Source: Bradyrhizobium tropiciagri (lineage in GTDB: Bacteria > Pseudomonadota > Alphaproteobacteria > Rhizobiales > Xanthobacteraceae). From it: a DNA stretch of 64,000 nt. Numbering within the stretch: position 1 is the first letter of the stretch; the number at the start of each line of letters is the position of its first letter. Under the pieces are notes generated by a model. That model saw only the letters and a program-made list of their open reading frames with translations, was not told where the DNA came from and ran no database searches. Both the position numbers and the translations under genes were made by a program. This document shows, in pieces, positions 17,559 through 25,761 of the stretch. The stretch lies in contig NZ_JAFCKH010000008.1 of NCBI RefSeq assembly GCF_018130505.1, positions 186,001 through 250,000 on the forward strand. The letters are read 5' to 3'.

Positions 17559-17822
17559 ATGTGGGTGCTGATGTACGTGTTCTCCTACTCGCTCAACCCG
17601 GCCGCGACGAGCGACAAGTCGGATTGGCGGCTGTTCCCGAACGTGGTGTTTCAGGAGTTCACGACTGAAGAGCGCTGCAGGACCGCCAAGTCCGCGCTCG
17701 AAGGCAGCCTGAAAGAGGCAGGAACCAGGCTGCGAAGCGGCCTCGAAGATCTGAAGAGCATCGGCAAGGCCGACCAATCCCAGATCATCATCGCCTACAA
17801 TGTGGAATGCCTGCCGAAATAG
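17559..17822 (+). CDS. Small hypothetical protein
   Basis: 87 aa from the ATG behind GGGAG; an upstream in-frame ATG at 17529 has a weaker ribosome site. It begins with a short hydrophobic stretch (WVLMYVFSYSL). A DWRLFPNVVFQEFTTEERCRTA segment resembles small rhizobial proteins with a Cys near the middle and a second Cys near the C-terminus (ECLPK). Function unknown. The imperfect FixK box upstream hints at oxygen control. Confidence 0.55.
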   Translation: MWVLMYVFSYSLNPAATSDKSDWRLFPNVVFQEFTTEERCRTAKSALEGSLKEAGTRLRSGLEDLKSIGKADQSQIIIAYNVECLPK

Positions 17823-17900
17823 CCGATCGGCGTGCGGCATCCGCAGTCGCTTCGATCCGCTCAGGGCGCGCGGCCATCGCACCCATCAGTTTGCCGCAGC

Positions 17901-18134
17901 TCACCGCGGAGACTCGCCACGCCCGTTGGTCCAGTCGATGACGACAATCTCGAGGCCGCGCCTCAGCATCTCGCTCTCGAGGTTGTCGGCGTGCCGTTTC
18001 CACTCCACCGTCGCCCGGACGCGAAAGCGCGGCTCTTCGCCATTGGCCTGGAATTCATCGTCGGCCTCGAGCGCACCGCGAACGGCCTCGTACATCATCT
18101 TCAGGCTCGCGTCGCTGAAGGCGCCGTATTCCAT
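17901..18134 (-). CDS. Small hypothetical protein
   Basis: 77 aa from MEYGAFSDASL behind GGGAG. Charged, soluble, with an alpha/beta pattern (FRVRATVEWKRHADNLESEML, then GLEIVVIDW). No known family recognised and no signal peptide. Function unknown. Confidence 0.6.
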   Translation of the reverse strand: MEYGAFSDASLKMMYEAVRGALEADDEFQANGEEPRFRVRATVEWKRHADNLESEMLRRGLEIVVIDWTNGRGESPR

Positions 18135-18294
18135 CGCGCGTCTCCCTCGGCGACGCACGCAAGGGATCGCACGGTCGCGATCGCCGCGGCCCGTTGCGTG
18201 CGCGCCGGCCGATCCGGCCGGCTGAGTGAGGACCGGCTCCCGCTCGCGAGACCTTGCGACGCGTGAACCGGCCGGCCGGGACTGCCCGGTCGGA

Positions 18295-18786
18295 TCAATA
18301 CTGATACTGGTACTGCGGGCAGATCATCTGGCCGTACTGATCGTAGTAGCAGCCCTGGTTCCCGTAGTCGCCATAACCATATGCGCCGTACGCGCCGTAT
18401 GCGCCCGCGGCTGCGGCAGCGCCGACCGCGGCGGCGCCGTAGCCCCAACCCGGCCGATAGTATCCTCCGCCATAGCCGGGGCGCCCGGCGATCGGTCGGC
18501 CCGGATATCCCGGACGACCGGCGATCGGGCGACCCGGATATCCCGGACGGCCGGCGATCGGGTGCGAAGGCCGCGGTCCGCCAACCCGATAACCGCCGCC
18601 GCCGCGATACCGCGCGCCACCGGCGTGCATCCCGCCGCCGCGCATGCCTCCGCCATGAAAGCCGCCTCCGCCGCCGCCGCGGAAGCCGCCGCCGCCACCT
18701 CCGCGGCGGGCATAGGCGTCATCGGGAACGAGGCAGACCGTGGTCAGCACCAGTATTGCCAGTGCGGCAAGGATCGAACGAAGCAT
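18295..18786 (-). CDS. Exported Gly-rich repeat protein
   Basis: 163 aa. A signal peptide (about residues 1-26) is followed by a very Gly-rich segment (GGGG, MRGGGMHAGGARYRGGGG). A tandem PGRPIAGRPGY repeat then occurs about three times. A hydrophobic Ala/Gly/Tyr segment precedes the tail QYQYQY. It resembles small glycine-zipper envelope proteins of rhizobia. A perfect FixK-type box is 64 bp upstream. Function unknown. Confidence 0.72.
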   Translation of the reverse strand: MLRSILAALAILVLTTVCLVPDDAYARRGGGGGGFRGGGGGGFHGGGMRGGGMHAGGARYRGGGGYRVGGPRPSHPIAGRPGYPGRPIAGRPGYPGRPIAGRPGYGGGYYRPGWGYGAAAVGAAAAAGAYGAYGAYGYGDYGNQGCYYDQYGQMICPQYQYQY

Positions 18787-18849
18787 GGCGCATCCTCCCT
18801 GGCGAACAATTGCGCGAGTAGCAGGCTACCGAGATTGCGACGCAAAAGC

Positions 18850-18863
18850 TTGACGTAGATCAA
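18850..18863. promoter_or_regulatory. FixK/FNR-type box upstream of Gly-rich protein gene
   Basis: TTGA-CGTAGA-TCAA is a perfect match to TTG(A/C)-N6-(T/G)CAA. It lies 64 bp upstream of the minus-strand gene that starts at 18786. Confidence 0.6.
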
Positions 18864-18999
18864 CGGCAGGGCGGCGGCTTGGACAGCAGCGAGCTACGCA
18901 TGGCGGGCCGCCGCGCCGGCGGGTATTCTTTCGCCTGCGAGAAAACTGGTGAGCGCCGGCGACGTCAGTCGACGCGAGCATGAAGAGAAGAATTTCAAC

Positions 19000-19224
19000 A
19001 TGAAAGCGGCAAGGCTTTGTTTCGCTCTCTGCCTCTCTGCCGGCGTTCTCCCCGCTGCCCAGGCTCTCACCTTGGACGAGATCAGGGCCAAGCTGACGGC
19101 TGCCGGCTACTCGCAGATCCGCGAGGTTCCGTCCGGAAAGATCAAGACGTTCAAGGCAACCAAGGATGGCACCGAGCGATCGGTCATCGTTGACAGCACC
19201 GGGCATTACAGAGAGGTGCGGTAA
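19000..19224 (+). CDS. Small exported PepSY-like protein
   Basis: 74 aa from the ATG giving MKAARLCFALCLSAGVLPAA, a clear signal peptide. The mature part (LTLDEIRAKLTAAGYSQIREV, then IKTFKATKDGTERSVIVD) is a single PepSY-like domain (PF13670 type). Such small periplasmic proteins are common and of uncertain role. Confidence 0.75.
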   Translation: MKAARLCFALCLSAGVLPAAQALTLDEIRAKLTAAGYSQIREVPSGKIKTFKATKDGTERSVIVDSTGHYREVR

Positions 19225-19251
19225 GCCGCTAGGCGAAGCACAGCCAATACA

Positions 19252-19297
19252 GCCTGCGCCCTTCGGTCTCCGGCGCGGCGCCATCGCTCACTTCGCT
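19252..19297. repeat. Short dispersed repeat, copy A
   Basis: GCCTGCGCCCTTCGG followed by CTCCGGCGCGG and TCGCTCACTTCGCT. It closely resembles 22595-22640 near tRNA-Tyr. Confidence 0.5.
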
Positions 19298-19329
19298 GAT
19301 GCCGACAAAAAAAGCCTCTGGGCGATCTG

Positions 19330-20493
19330 CTACGTGGCATGTTCCTTCTTCGTCGCAAGCGCAAACAGCGCCAGAAGCGCGGCCAAACTGAGTGCCGACG
19401 TAACTGCAAGCGTATAGCCGCCGAGCGGCGAAATCAGGAACCCGAATACCAGGGGCGCGATAGCCTGAGACAGTCGCGACGGAGCGCCCAGCAGTCCCAG
19501 GCGATAGCCGAAATCCTTTGGACCGAATATCGCCAGCGGCAATGTCCCGCGCGCAATTGTCAGGATTCCGTTTCCCGCGCCGTGCAGCAGCGCGAAGATG
19601 CCGGCAAAGCCGCCGCCGAACAAGCCGATGACGCAGGCGCCCAGCGGGTGCGTGACGCAGGCCAGTCGCGCGGACCATAGTGGATGAAAGCGGTTCAGCA
19701 GGCTCGCTTCGACGATCCTCGCCGCCACCTGCGCCGGGCCGATGAGCGCGCCCGCTGCAATGGCCTGCGCTTGGGTCGCGCCGAGCGACTCCAAGATTCG
19801 CGGCAGATGAACCGCCATCGCCGACGTGACGCTCCAGGCTGCTGCGAAGGCAAAGGCGAGCAAGACCATTGCGCGGTCTATTGGAATATGGGGCTTCGGC
19901 GCGTCAGCTGTGATCCGATGTTCGCTCTTCAGCTTCGGTATCAGAAGTCCGTTAAGTGGCAAGCAGATCAGAATATGCGCGGCAGCCCAGCCGAAGCAGG
20001 TCCAGCGCCAACCGATGGTTGACAGCCCCCACGCACTGAGCGGCCAGCCGATCGTGCTGGCAAATCCTGCGATCAAGGTAATGCCGGTGATCGAGCGGCG
20101 CGCGGCGTCGCCGTAAATGCGCCCGAGCGCCGCGAAGGCTGCATCATAGAGGCCGAGGCCCATGCCGACGCCGAGCAGTAGCCAGCTCACGGCCATCAAG
20201 ATGCCGTCCTGCGACAGCCCGAGCATGATCAGACCGGACGCCAGAATGAGATTGGACGCGCAGAGCACTTCACGCCCACCCATGCGGTCGATCTGGCGCC
20301 CAACGCGGGGACCGAGCAGTCCGGATATTACCAGCGCCATCGAAAACGCGGCGAACAGCCAGTTCGTCGATATGCCGAGGTCACGCGCAATCGGGTCGGC
20401 GAGAATGGCCGGCAAGTAGTAGCTCGACGCCCAGGCAAGAGTTTGGGTGGTACCGAGCGCGACAATCAGGACGTTATCGGCACGGCGGCTCAT
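19330..20493 (-). CDS. MFS transporter in arsenic operon
   Basis: 387 aa with about 12 hydrophobic spans. The MFS loop 2-3 region reads RVGRQIDRMGGREVL. It is the last gene of an arsR-aqpS-arsC-MFS operon, overlapping the arsC stop by 4 bp. Its position suggests export of an arsenic species, but sequence alone does not separate an ArsK- or ArsJ-like carrier from a general MFS protein. No arsB or acr3 gene is nearby. Confidence 0.85.
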   Translation of the reverse strand: MSRRADNVLIVALGTTQTLAWASSYYLPAILADPIARDLGISTNWLFAAFSMALVISGLLGPRVGRQIDRMGGREVLCASNLILASGLIMLGLSQDGILMAVSWLLLGVGMGLGLYDAAFAALGRIYGDAARRSITGITLIAGFASTIGWPLSAWGLSTIGWRWTCFGWAAAHILICLPLNGLLIPKLKSEHRITADAPKPHIPIDRAMVLLAFAFAAAWSVTSAMAVHLPRILESLGATQAQAIAAGALIGPAQVAARIVEASLLNRFHPLWSARLACVTHPLGACVIGLFGGGFAGIFALLHGAGNGILTIARGTLPLAIFGPKDFGYRLGLLGAPSRLSQAIAPLVFGFLISPLGGYTLAVTSALSLAALLALFALATKKEHAT

Positions 20494-20912
20494 CCGGCGC
20501 GCGCACCCGGCGTGTTAGGTGAAACTAATTCGCCGTCTTCCTTGACGAATTGACCGATGTCGCTGGCGAGAAGATCAAGGACAGCCTCCGACGGCCGGCA
20601 CAACTTCACTCCTTTTGGCGAGACCACGATCGGCCGATTGATGAGAATCGGATGCGCCATCATGAAGTCGATCAGTTCGTCGTCGCTCCATTTCGGATTG
20701 GCAAGATCGAGCGCGGCATAAGGTGTGCCCTTCTCGCGGAGCAGCGCACGCGGCGTCATGCCCATGGCAGCGATGAGCGAGACAAGTGTGTCGCGCGAGG
20801 GAGGGTTCTTGAGATATTCGACGACCTCGGGCTCCTCGCCGCTCTGGCGGATCATTGCCAGGGTGTTGCGCGACGTTCCGCAATCTGAATTATGATAGAT
20901 CGTTACCGTCAT
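20490..20912 (-). CDS. arsC: Arsenate reductase ArsC (glutaredoxin-dependent type)
   Basis: 140 aa, the usual length. The active-site Cys is in YHNSDCGTSRNTLAMI, and the conserved Arg region is HPILINRPIVVSPKG, as in R773/Escherichia-type ArsC. It reduces arsenate to arsenite with glutathione and glutaredoxin in the cytoplasm. It overlaps aqpS (upstream) and the MFS gene (downstream) by 4 bp each, so translation is probably coupled. Confidence 0.95.
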   Translation of the reverse strand: MTVTIYHNSDCGTSRNTLAMIRQSGEEPEVVEYLKNPPSRDTLVSLIAAMGMTPRALLREKGTPYAALDLANPKWSDDELIDFMMAHPILINRPIVVSPKGVKLCRPSEAVLDLLASDIGQFVKEDGELVSPNTPGARAG

Positions 20913-21595
20913 CGGACAGCCTCCTTGGTGGCTTCTGCGCCGCGCAGGAGCCACGTCATGAATGCCAGCGCGACGATGGCTCCTAGAACCTCGGCGGCGA
21001 TGAATCCCGACAAATCCTGCGCTCGGATGCCGGAAAACGTATTGGTGAATGATCGCGCGATGGCGACGGCCGGGTTGGCGAAGGAAGTGGACGCGGTGAA
21101 CCAGTATGCGGCGGTGATGTAAAGCCCGACCAGCCATGGAATTGCGGCCGCACGAAACCGGAGGCCACCGATGATCGTTGCGACCAATCCGAACGCGGCA
21201 ACGAATTCCGCAAACCACTGCGGAAAACCTGTCCTGGCCTTTGCAGAGAACTCCAGTAACGGCAGGCCAAACATGGCATGCGCGACCATTGCACCCAGAA
21301 TTCCCCCGAGCACCTGCGCCGCGATGTACTGCGCGGCGTGCGGCGGACGGAGGTCGCCCTTCAGCGTGAACACCAGAGTGACTGCCGGATTGAAATGCGC
21401 ACCGGATATCGGTCCGAACACCGTGATCAGCACCACCAGAATAGCGCCGGTCGGAAGGGTGTTGCCGAGCAGCGCCAAAGCCACGTCCTTGGTCAAGGTC
21501 TCAGCCATGATGCCGGAGCCAACGACGGTCGCGACCAGCAACAACGTACCGAGGCCCTCGGCCACAAGGCGCCTTGGCAGGTCGAAGCCGCGCAT
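20909..21595 (-). CDS. aqpS: Aquaglyceroporin AqpS-like arsenite channel
   Basis: 228 aa from MRGFDLPRRLVAEGLG. Both NPA boxes are present (AHFNPAVTLVF and SFANPAVAIAR) with six spans, so it is a MIP-family channel. In Sinorhizobium meliloti aqpS replaces an arsenite pump in the arsR-aqpS-arsC-arsH operon and lets arsenite leave down its gradient. The same order here (arsR first, arsC next) supports that role. Its ATG shares one base with the arsR stop (TGATG). Confidence 0.92.
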   Translation of the reverse strand: MRGFDLPRRLVAEGLGTLLLVATVVGSGIMAETLTKDVALALLGNTLPTGAILVVLITVFGPISGAHFNPAVTLVFTLKGDLRPPHAAQYIAAQVLGGILGAMVAHAMFGLPLLEFSAKARTGFPQWFAEFVAAFGLVATIIGGLRFRAAAIPWLVGLYITAAYWFTASTSFANPAVAIARSFTNTFSGIRAQDLSGFIAAEVLGAIVALAFMTWLLRGAEATKEAVR

Positions 21596-21954
21596 CAGGC
21601 GCGCGCCTTCTTCTTGGCCGTGGAGGGCCGGCACTGGGCATCGGCGAGCGCCGGCGCGCAGATTTCCGGGTGGCCCGCGCAGCAATCCTTCATCAGGAAG
21701 GCGATGAGATCGCTCAAGCCGGTGAAGTCCGCCGAGTAGATGATCGAACGCGCCTCGCGACGCGGCACGATCATGCCGGCATGCTCGAGGTCCTTCAGGT
21801 GGAAGGAGACGTTGGACGGCGATACTGCGACCGCCTCGGCAATCGCCCCCGCCGCCATTCCATCGGGACCTGCCTGGACCAGCAACCGCACGATCCGCAG
21901 CCGCGTTTCCTGCGACAGCGCGGCGAAAGCGGTTCGGGCTTGACGCTCGTCCAT
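21595..21954 (-). CDS. arsR: ArsR family metalloregulatory repressor
   Basis: 119 aa. Winged HTH (about residues 10-75), including AVSPSNVSFHLKDLEHAGMI. A C-terminal Cys cluster (Cys91, Cys92, Cys99 in DCCAGHPEIC) resembles the C-terminal arsenite site of the Acidithiobacillus-type ArsR. It should repress its own operon and perhaps the divergent gene until arsenite binds. A TTCAA-N6-TTGAA palindrome lies in the divergent promoter. Confidence 0.93.
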   Translation of the reverse strand: MDERQARTAFAALSQETRLRIVRLLVQAGPDGMAAGAIAEAVAVSPSNVSFHLKDLEHAGMIVPRREARSIIYSADFTGLSDLIAFLMKDCCAGHPEICAPALADAQCRPSTAKKKARA

Positions 21955-21972
21955 GTTTCGATAATCCTACAA

Positions 21973-21988
21973 TTCAACAATCATTGAA
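21973..21988. promoter_or_regulatory. Putative ArsR operator
   Basis: TTCAA-CAATCA-TTGAA is a perfect inverted repeat in the 49-bp gap between divergent arsR (start 21954) and the DUF6428-like gene (start 22004). Its size fits an ArsR/SmtB site and it could govern both directions. Confidence 0.6.
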
Positions 21989-22003
21989 ATGAGGATAGCA
22001 GCC

Positions 22004-22531
22004 ATGAACTCGCTTGCCAATACCCGATCAATCGTCGGCGCATTGCTTCAGGTGGAAGAGCTTTCATCTGCGACGCTCCTCTCCGGCGTTGAGGCGCATC
22101 GGGAGAAACCGCTGATCTTCAATTACGACGGCAGGGATATCCGCCCGAGCTACCACGTCACGGAGGTCAAAACCGGCTTCTTCAGGGCGCTCGATTGCGG
22201 CGCGAACCCTGAAAGCTGGAGCGAGACCTTCATCCAACTCTGGGACATCGAGGAAGAAAACCGTGGTCACATGCCGGCCGGGAAATTTCTTGCGATCATC
22301 CACAAGGTCGACGAGGCCGTCGGATTCGATCCAAAAGCGAAGCTAACCTTTGAGGTGAGCGACGGCGTACGGCCGATGCAAATCTATCGCGCGGAGCACA
22401 TGGATGTCGGCGATACCGCGATCCGCGTCTATCTGTCGGCGCGTCCGTCGAGTTGCAAGCCCCGCGACCGATGGCTTCAAGAGCAGCAATCATGCTGCGC
22501 TCCGACATCCAAGCAACCTTGTTGCGGTTGA
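22004..22531 (+). CDS. DUF6428-like protein with Cys-rich tail, divergent from arsR
   Basis: 175 aa from MNSLANTRSIVGALL. The body (FNYDGRDIRPSYHVTEVKTG, later WSETFIQLWD) matches what I recall of DUF6428 proteins found beside arsenic genes. The C-terminus holds two Cys pairs (QSCCAPTSKQPCCG), suited to binding trivalent arsenic. It shares a tiny promoter region with arsR. No signal peptide, so cytoplasmic. A metalloid-binding or chaperone role is inferred from the tail and location; family assignment is from memory. Confidence 0.75.
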   Translation: MNSLANTRSIVGALLQVEELSSATLLSGVEAHREKPLIFNYDGRDIRPSYHVTEVKTGFFRALDCGANPESWSETFIQLWDIEEENRGHMPAGKFLAIIHKVDEAVGFDPKAKLTFEVSDGVRPMQIYRAEHMDVGDTAIRVYLSARPSSCKPRDRWLQEQQSCCAPTSKQPCCG

Positions 22532-22594
22532 TGCCGGCGTGGCGGCGGTAGCGGCCTATCCTCCGTATCAAATCGCTACTCGCAAACAAAGCCC

Positions 22595-22640
22595 GCCTGC
22601 GCCCTTCGGGCTTCGGCGCGGCAGCCTTCGCTCACTTCGC
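22595..22640. repeat. Short dispersed repeat, copy B
   Basis: Closely similar to 19252-19297, including the ends GCCTGCGCCCTTCGG and TCGCTCACTTCGCT. It lies between the DUF6428-like gene and tRNA-Tyr. Confidence 0.5.
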
Positions 22641-22693
22641 TACGATGGATTTTGCCGGCTTGCCCAGCCGCAACTCGCGAAGCGAGCGAAGGC

Positions 22694-22779
22694 TGGTGGG
22701 GGAGGCAGGACTCGAACCTGCGAAGCCATGAGGCGGCTGATTTACAGTCAGCTCCCTTTGCCACTCGGGACACTCCCCC
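22694..22779 (-). tRNA. tRNA-Tyr (anticodon GUA)
   Basis: On the minus strand the gene begins GGGGGAGTG and ends CTCCCCCACCA. The 7-bp acceptor stem pairs fully, the anticodon loop reads CTGTAAA, a long variable arm is present, and the T-loop is GGTTCGAGTCC. The CCA end is encoded. Placement just before rlmB is a common alphaproteobacterial arrangement. Confidence 0.95.
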
Positions 22780-22974
22780 GTCCAACAGCATCAGACCGGC
22801 CGCGCGAGTGGCGGCGGACCGGGTCATCGAAATGACGCTGATAACCGCGAAGGCCCGGTTCGGGTGCGCGGTCGGGCGCGTTTATGGGGGAAGCGACCGG
22901 TCAAAGTCAACCAAGCACGCCCCCAATTTGCCGGTTAAATTGCCATTCCGTGACAACAGTGACACAAGCCTCAC

Positions 22975-23802
22975 ATGAGCGATCGCGACCGCAAACCCAA
23001 TTTCCGAAGCAAGGGCGGTAAACCCTTCCAGAAAGGGCCGAAATCGGGCCGCCCGCCGGCCTGGCGGGAGCGCGATTCGGGTTCCGACGGGCCGGTGATT
23101 CTTTATGGCTGGCACACGGTGTCGGCGGCGCTCGCCAACCCGGACCGCCAGATCCGCAAGCTTTACCTCACCGAGAACGCCGCCAAGCGGCTCGCCGACG
23201 AGAATATCGCAACCCGCGTCAGCCCGGAGATCGTGCGCCCCGGCGACCTCGATCGCCGGCTCACCCCGGATGCCGTGCACCAGGGCCTGCTGGCGGAGGC
23301 CGAGCCCCTGCCCTCGCCCGATATCGACACGCTGGCGATGGAGGGCATCGTGCTGGTGCTCGACCAGATCACCGATCCGCACAATGTCGGCGCCATCCTG
23401 CGCTCGGCCGCGGCGTTCGCGGTGAAGGCGATCGTCACCACCGCGCGCCACAGCCCGGAGGCGACCGGCGTGCTGGCGAAATCCGCCTCCGGCGCGCTCG
23501 AGTTGGTGCCCATGGTCACCGTGCAGAACCTGGCGCGGGCGCTGAACGAGCTCAACGACCGCGGCTTCCAGACCGTCGGGCTCGACAGCGAAGGCAGCGA
23601 GGATCTCGGCAAGGTCGCCTTGCAGCAGCCGCTGGCGCTGGTGCTCGGCGCCGAAGGCAAGGGCCTGCGGCAGCTGACCCGCGAGACCTGTCGCGTCGTG
23701 GCGCGGCTCGACATGCCCGGCGAGATCAAGAGCCTCAACGTCTCCAACGCTGCCGTGCTCGCGCTCTATATCGGCAGCAGCCGGCTCGGGCTGATGGGAT
23801 AG
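22975..23802 (+). CDS. rlmB: 23S rRNA 2'-O-methyltransferase RlmB (TrmH/SpoU family)
   Basis: 275 aa. An N-terminal substrate-binding domain (ILYGWHTVSAALANPDR) is followed by the SpoU knot domain with motif 1 (DQITDPHNVGAILRSAAAF), motif 2 (LVLGAEGKGLRQ) and motif 3 (IKSLNVSNAAVLALY). RlmB methylates G2251 (E. coli numbering) in the peptidyl-transferase loop. The basic N-terminal extension (first about 40 residues, Lys/Arg/Gly-rich) is common in alphaproteobacterial members. It lies downstream of, and opposite to, tRNA-Tyr. Confidence 0.93.
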   Translation: MSDRDRKPNFRSKGGKPFQKGPKSGRPPAWRERDSGSDGPVILYGWHTVSAALANPDRQIRKLYLTENAAKRLADENIATRVSPEIVRPGDLDRRLTPDAVHQGLLAEAEPLPSPDIDTLAMEGIVLVLDQITDPHNVGAILRSAAAFAVKAIVTTARHSPEATGVLAKSASGALELVPMVTVQNLARALNELNDRGFQTVGLDSEGSEDLGKVALQQPLALVLGAEGKGLRQLTRETCRVVARLDMPGEIKSLNVSNAAVLALYIGSSRLGLMG

Positions 23803-23899
23803 CGCTCGGTCCGGCGACCGCCGCCACGGCTCCGTCATGACACGTGGAAACGTCGGGTGCGGAAGTCCGGTGTCTCTGGCGCGAACGCCGCAAGCCGAA

Positions 23900-24235
23900 T
23901 TACGGCGCGCTCAGCGGCCCCCATTCCATGTTGGCGATCTTGCCGTCTGCATCAAAGTGCAGCACCGCGGTCGTCAAGCCACGGGGCGTCACGAACGATA
24001 TCGACGTACCGTGCGAGGCCGGCTGGATATCGCGAAGTTCGGACGGAACGCAGTCGTCCAAAAAACGCTCCTGCCAGAACGCCCGCAACCGCGCCCTGCT
24101 CGCGATGGTTTCGCTCACGCAGCACTTGCAATAAACGACAGCGCTATCGGCGTGCATGCTCACGATAGCTTCAAGGTCGGCCGCTCGGTAGGCGTCGAGC
24201 CAATCAATGGCGGCGGCCATAGGATCAAAGGACAT
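23900..24235 (-). CDS. NTF2-like/SnoaL-type small protein
   Basis: 111 aa from MSFDPMAAAIDWLDAY, behind AGGTGAGG at close spacing (a GTG 9 bp upstream is possible). It starts with the cone-fold signature AIDWLDAYRAADLEAIVSMHADSAVVY and ends LHFDADGKIANMEWGPL, typical of nuclear-transport-factor-2-like proteins. The fold is a small-molecule pocket; the ligand is unknown. Confidence 0.78.
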   Translation of the reverse strand: MSFDPMAAAIDWLDAYRAADLEAIVSMHADSAVVYCKCCVSETIASRARLRAFWQERFLDDCVPSELRDIQPASHGTSISFVTPRGLTTAVLHFDADGKIANMEWGPLSAP

Positions 24236-24600
24236 ATTCCTCACCTGACTCTTTCTTGTCAGATGAGAGTTAGAACGACTCGTCTGCCATGAATATGGCC
24301 GCGATGACCCGTAGAAACACGGTCGGTTCTCAAAAAATGCACCGACCGAGAGGCATCTGAATCTATTTCGGAATAATGGAAGAGTACCGCTGAGTTGCCC
24401 GACGTGTCAAGTGGCCGTGTCGAACATTTGCCGTTCGAACATCGGCGACCGCCATCGGCTACTTTGCATGGGGTTGTTTTCGCGGTTTTGGCGGCGCGCC
24501 TCCGCGAGAGCTCCCGACCCCGGCGGATCGCCTTCATCGCGCAAAGCAAAACGCCCGCTCGCAGGCTGCGAACGGGCGCTGGTTGTTCGCGATCGTGCGA
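24236..24600. other. Intergenic stretch without a credible gene
   Basis: About 365 bp. It should hold the promoter of the NTF2-like gene (AT-rich segment near 24240-24380) and the terminator of the Tyr-rich protein gene at its right end. Open frames here on either strand lack ribosome sites and coding character. Confidence 0.5.
24552..24579 (-). terminator. Hairpin terminator of Tyr-rich protein gene
   Basis: Inverted repeat of GCCCGCTCGCAG with CTGCGAACGGGC (one mismatch). On the minus strand it is followed by TTTTGCTTTG. It lies 22 bp after the stop of the gene ending at 24601. Confidence 0.6.
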
Positions 24601-25077
24601 TCAATAGTAGCGGCGCAGCACGGGGCCGTAGCGGTGCGGCGCGTAGCTGTGGCGATAGCCGTAGGCGCGATAGCCGTAGGCGCGATAGCCGTAGTGCTGG
24701 CGGTAGGGCCGATAGTGGGCGCGGTAGCCGTAATGGCGATAGCCATAGTTGCGGTAGCCGTAATACGGGCGGGCATAGCCCTCGCGGTAGTACGGACGCG
24801 GCGCCCAGTTGCCTGGACCGGTGTAGGTCGGGCCCTGGTTGACGTAGTAGTACTGCTGCGCCGGGCTGGCGTAGTAGCGGTCCGGATCGGGCAGACGCTC
24901 GACCGCGGCATAGCCGCCACCGTAGCCCCAGCCGCCGCCACAACCGCCGCAGCCGCCATAGCCGTACGCCGGCGCGGAATAGACCGGCGGCGCGCAGAGG
25001 TCGAAGCCGCACGCCATCGCGGGCGCGCTCGCCATCACGGCCACGGCCGCGATCAGTCCGGTAATCAATTGACGCAT
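24601..25077 (-). CDS. Exported Tyr/Gly-rich repeat protein
   Basis: 158 aa. Signal peptide (about residues 1-22, ending APAMA), Cys pair (CGFDLC), Gly-Cys segment (GGCGGCGGGWGYGG), then a long tail of YGYR/YRxYGYR repeats. The DNA shows tandem 15-bp units at 24652-24695. Such low-complexity envelope proteins are common in Bradyrhizobium. Function unknown. Confidence 0.72.
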   Translation of the reverse strand: MRQLITGLIAAVAVMASAPAMACGFDLCAPPVYSAPAYGYGGCGGCGGGWGYGGGYAAVERLPDPDRYYASPAQQYYYVNQGPTYTGPGNWAPRPYYREGYARPYYGYRNYGYRHYGYRAHYRPYRQHYGYRAYGYRAYGYRHSYAPHRYGPVLRRYY

Positions 25078-25125
25078 TACTCTCTCCTGTCGGTGTTTGT
25101 CGTCGCGTATTCTTGTTGTTGGCTG

Positions 25126-25590
25126 CTAGGGACCGCGAGGCCGCGGAATGGGACGCGGCGGCGGCCGCGGACCGTTGAACTCCGGCGCGTAGATCACCGG
25201 CGGCGGATCGACGGGGACGTTGGACTGCGCCGGCAGCGGCGCCGAATGCGCCGACCACGATTCATGATAGCTCTCGGCCGGCTGCGGCAGGCGGCGGTTG
25301 GCCGGCGGCTCGATCTCGAGCCGGCCGTAGCCCGGCTTGCGGCCGAGGGTCGGATAATAGTGGCCGACATTCGGCACCGGATCGATATAGCGGCCGCCAT
25401 AGATGGTGGGCACCATCGACTCGTTGCGGGCAAGGCCCATCGCGCTCTCGACCACCGCATAGGTGGCGTCGACGCCGTTGATGATGATCGTCATGCCGGG
25501 GCGCACGGGCACGACGATGTCAAAGCCGCCGCCGGCCAGCGCCTGCGACGTCGTCGCGGCCAGTATCGCCAGTGCAAGGCGTGCGCGCAT
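25126..25590 (-). CDS. Exported Pro-rich hypothetical protein
   Basis: 154 aa from MRARLALAILAATTSQALAG, a signal peptide. The mature part includes FDIVVPVRPGMTIIINGVDAT, YGGRYIDPVPNVGHYYPTLG and a Pro-rich end (PRPPPRPIPRPRGP). No family known to me. It lies 48 bp downstream of the divergently placed Tyr-rich gene region on the same strand; the two could be co-expressed envelope proteins. Confidence 0.68.
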   Translation of the reverse strand: MRARLALAILAATTSQALAGGGFDIVVPVRPGMTIIINGVDATYAVVESAMGLARNESMVPTIYGGRYIDPVPNVGHYYPTLGRKPGYGRLEIEPPANRRLPQPAESYHESWSAHSAPLPAQSNVPVDPPPVIYAPEFNGPRPPPRPIPRPRGP

Positions 25591-25761
25591 GTTGACCCAT
25601 CGTCCCGATTGTTCCGGCCGGCAGTTTAATGGAACGCCGTGGCGCAAGGGTTAAGGAAGCCTGCCAAACTGCCGGTAAGCCTAACGCGCAAGCCTCGGCG
25701 GCCGGTCAATTGCCCGGAACGGGATCAGGAATCGTTAACGCCGGGAGGTCGCGGCTGCGCG

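Noticed and set aside
24259-24549. 96-residue minus-strand frame
   Set aside because: No ribosome site, no coding character, and it runs into the terminator of the neighbouring gene.
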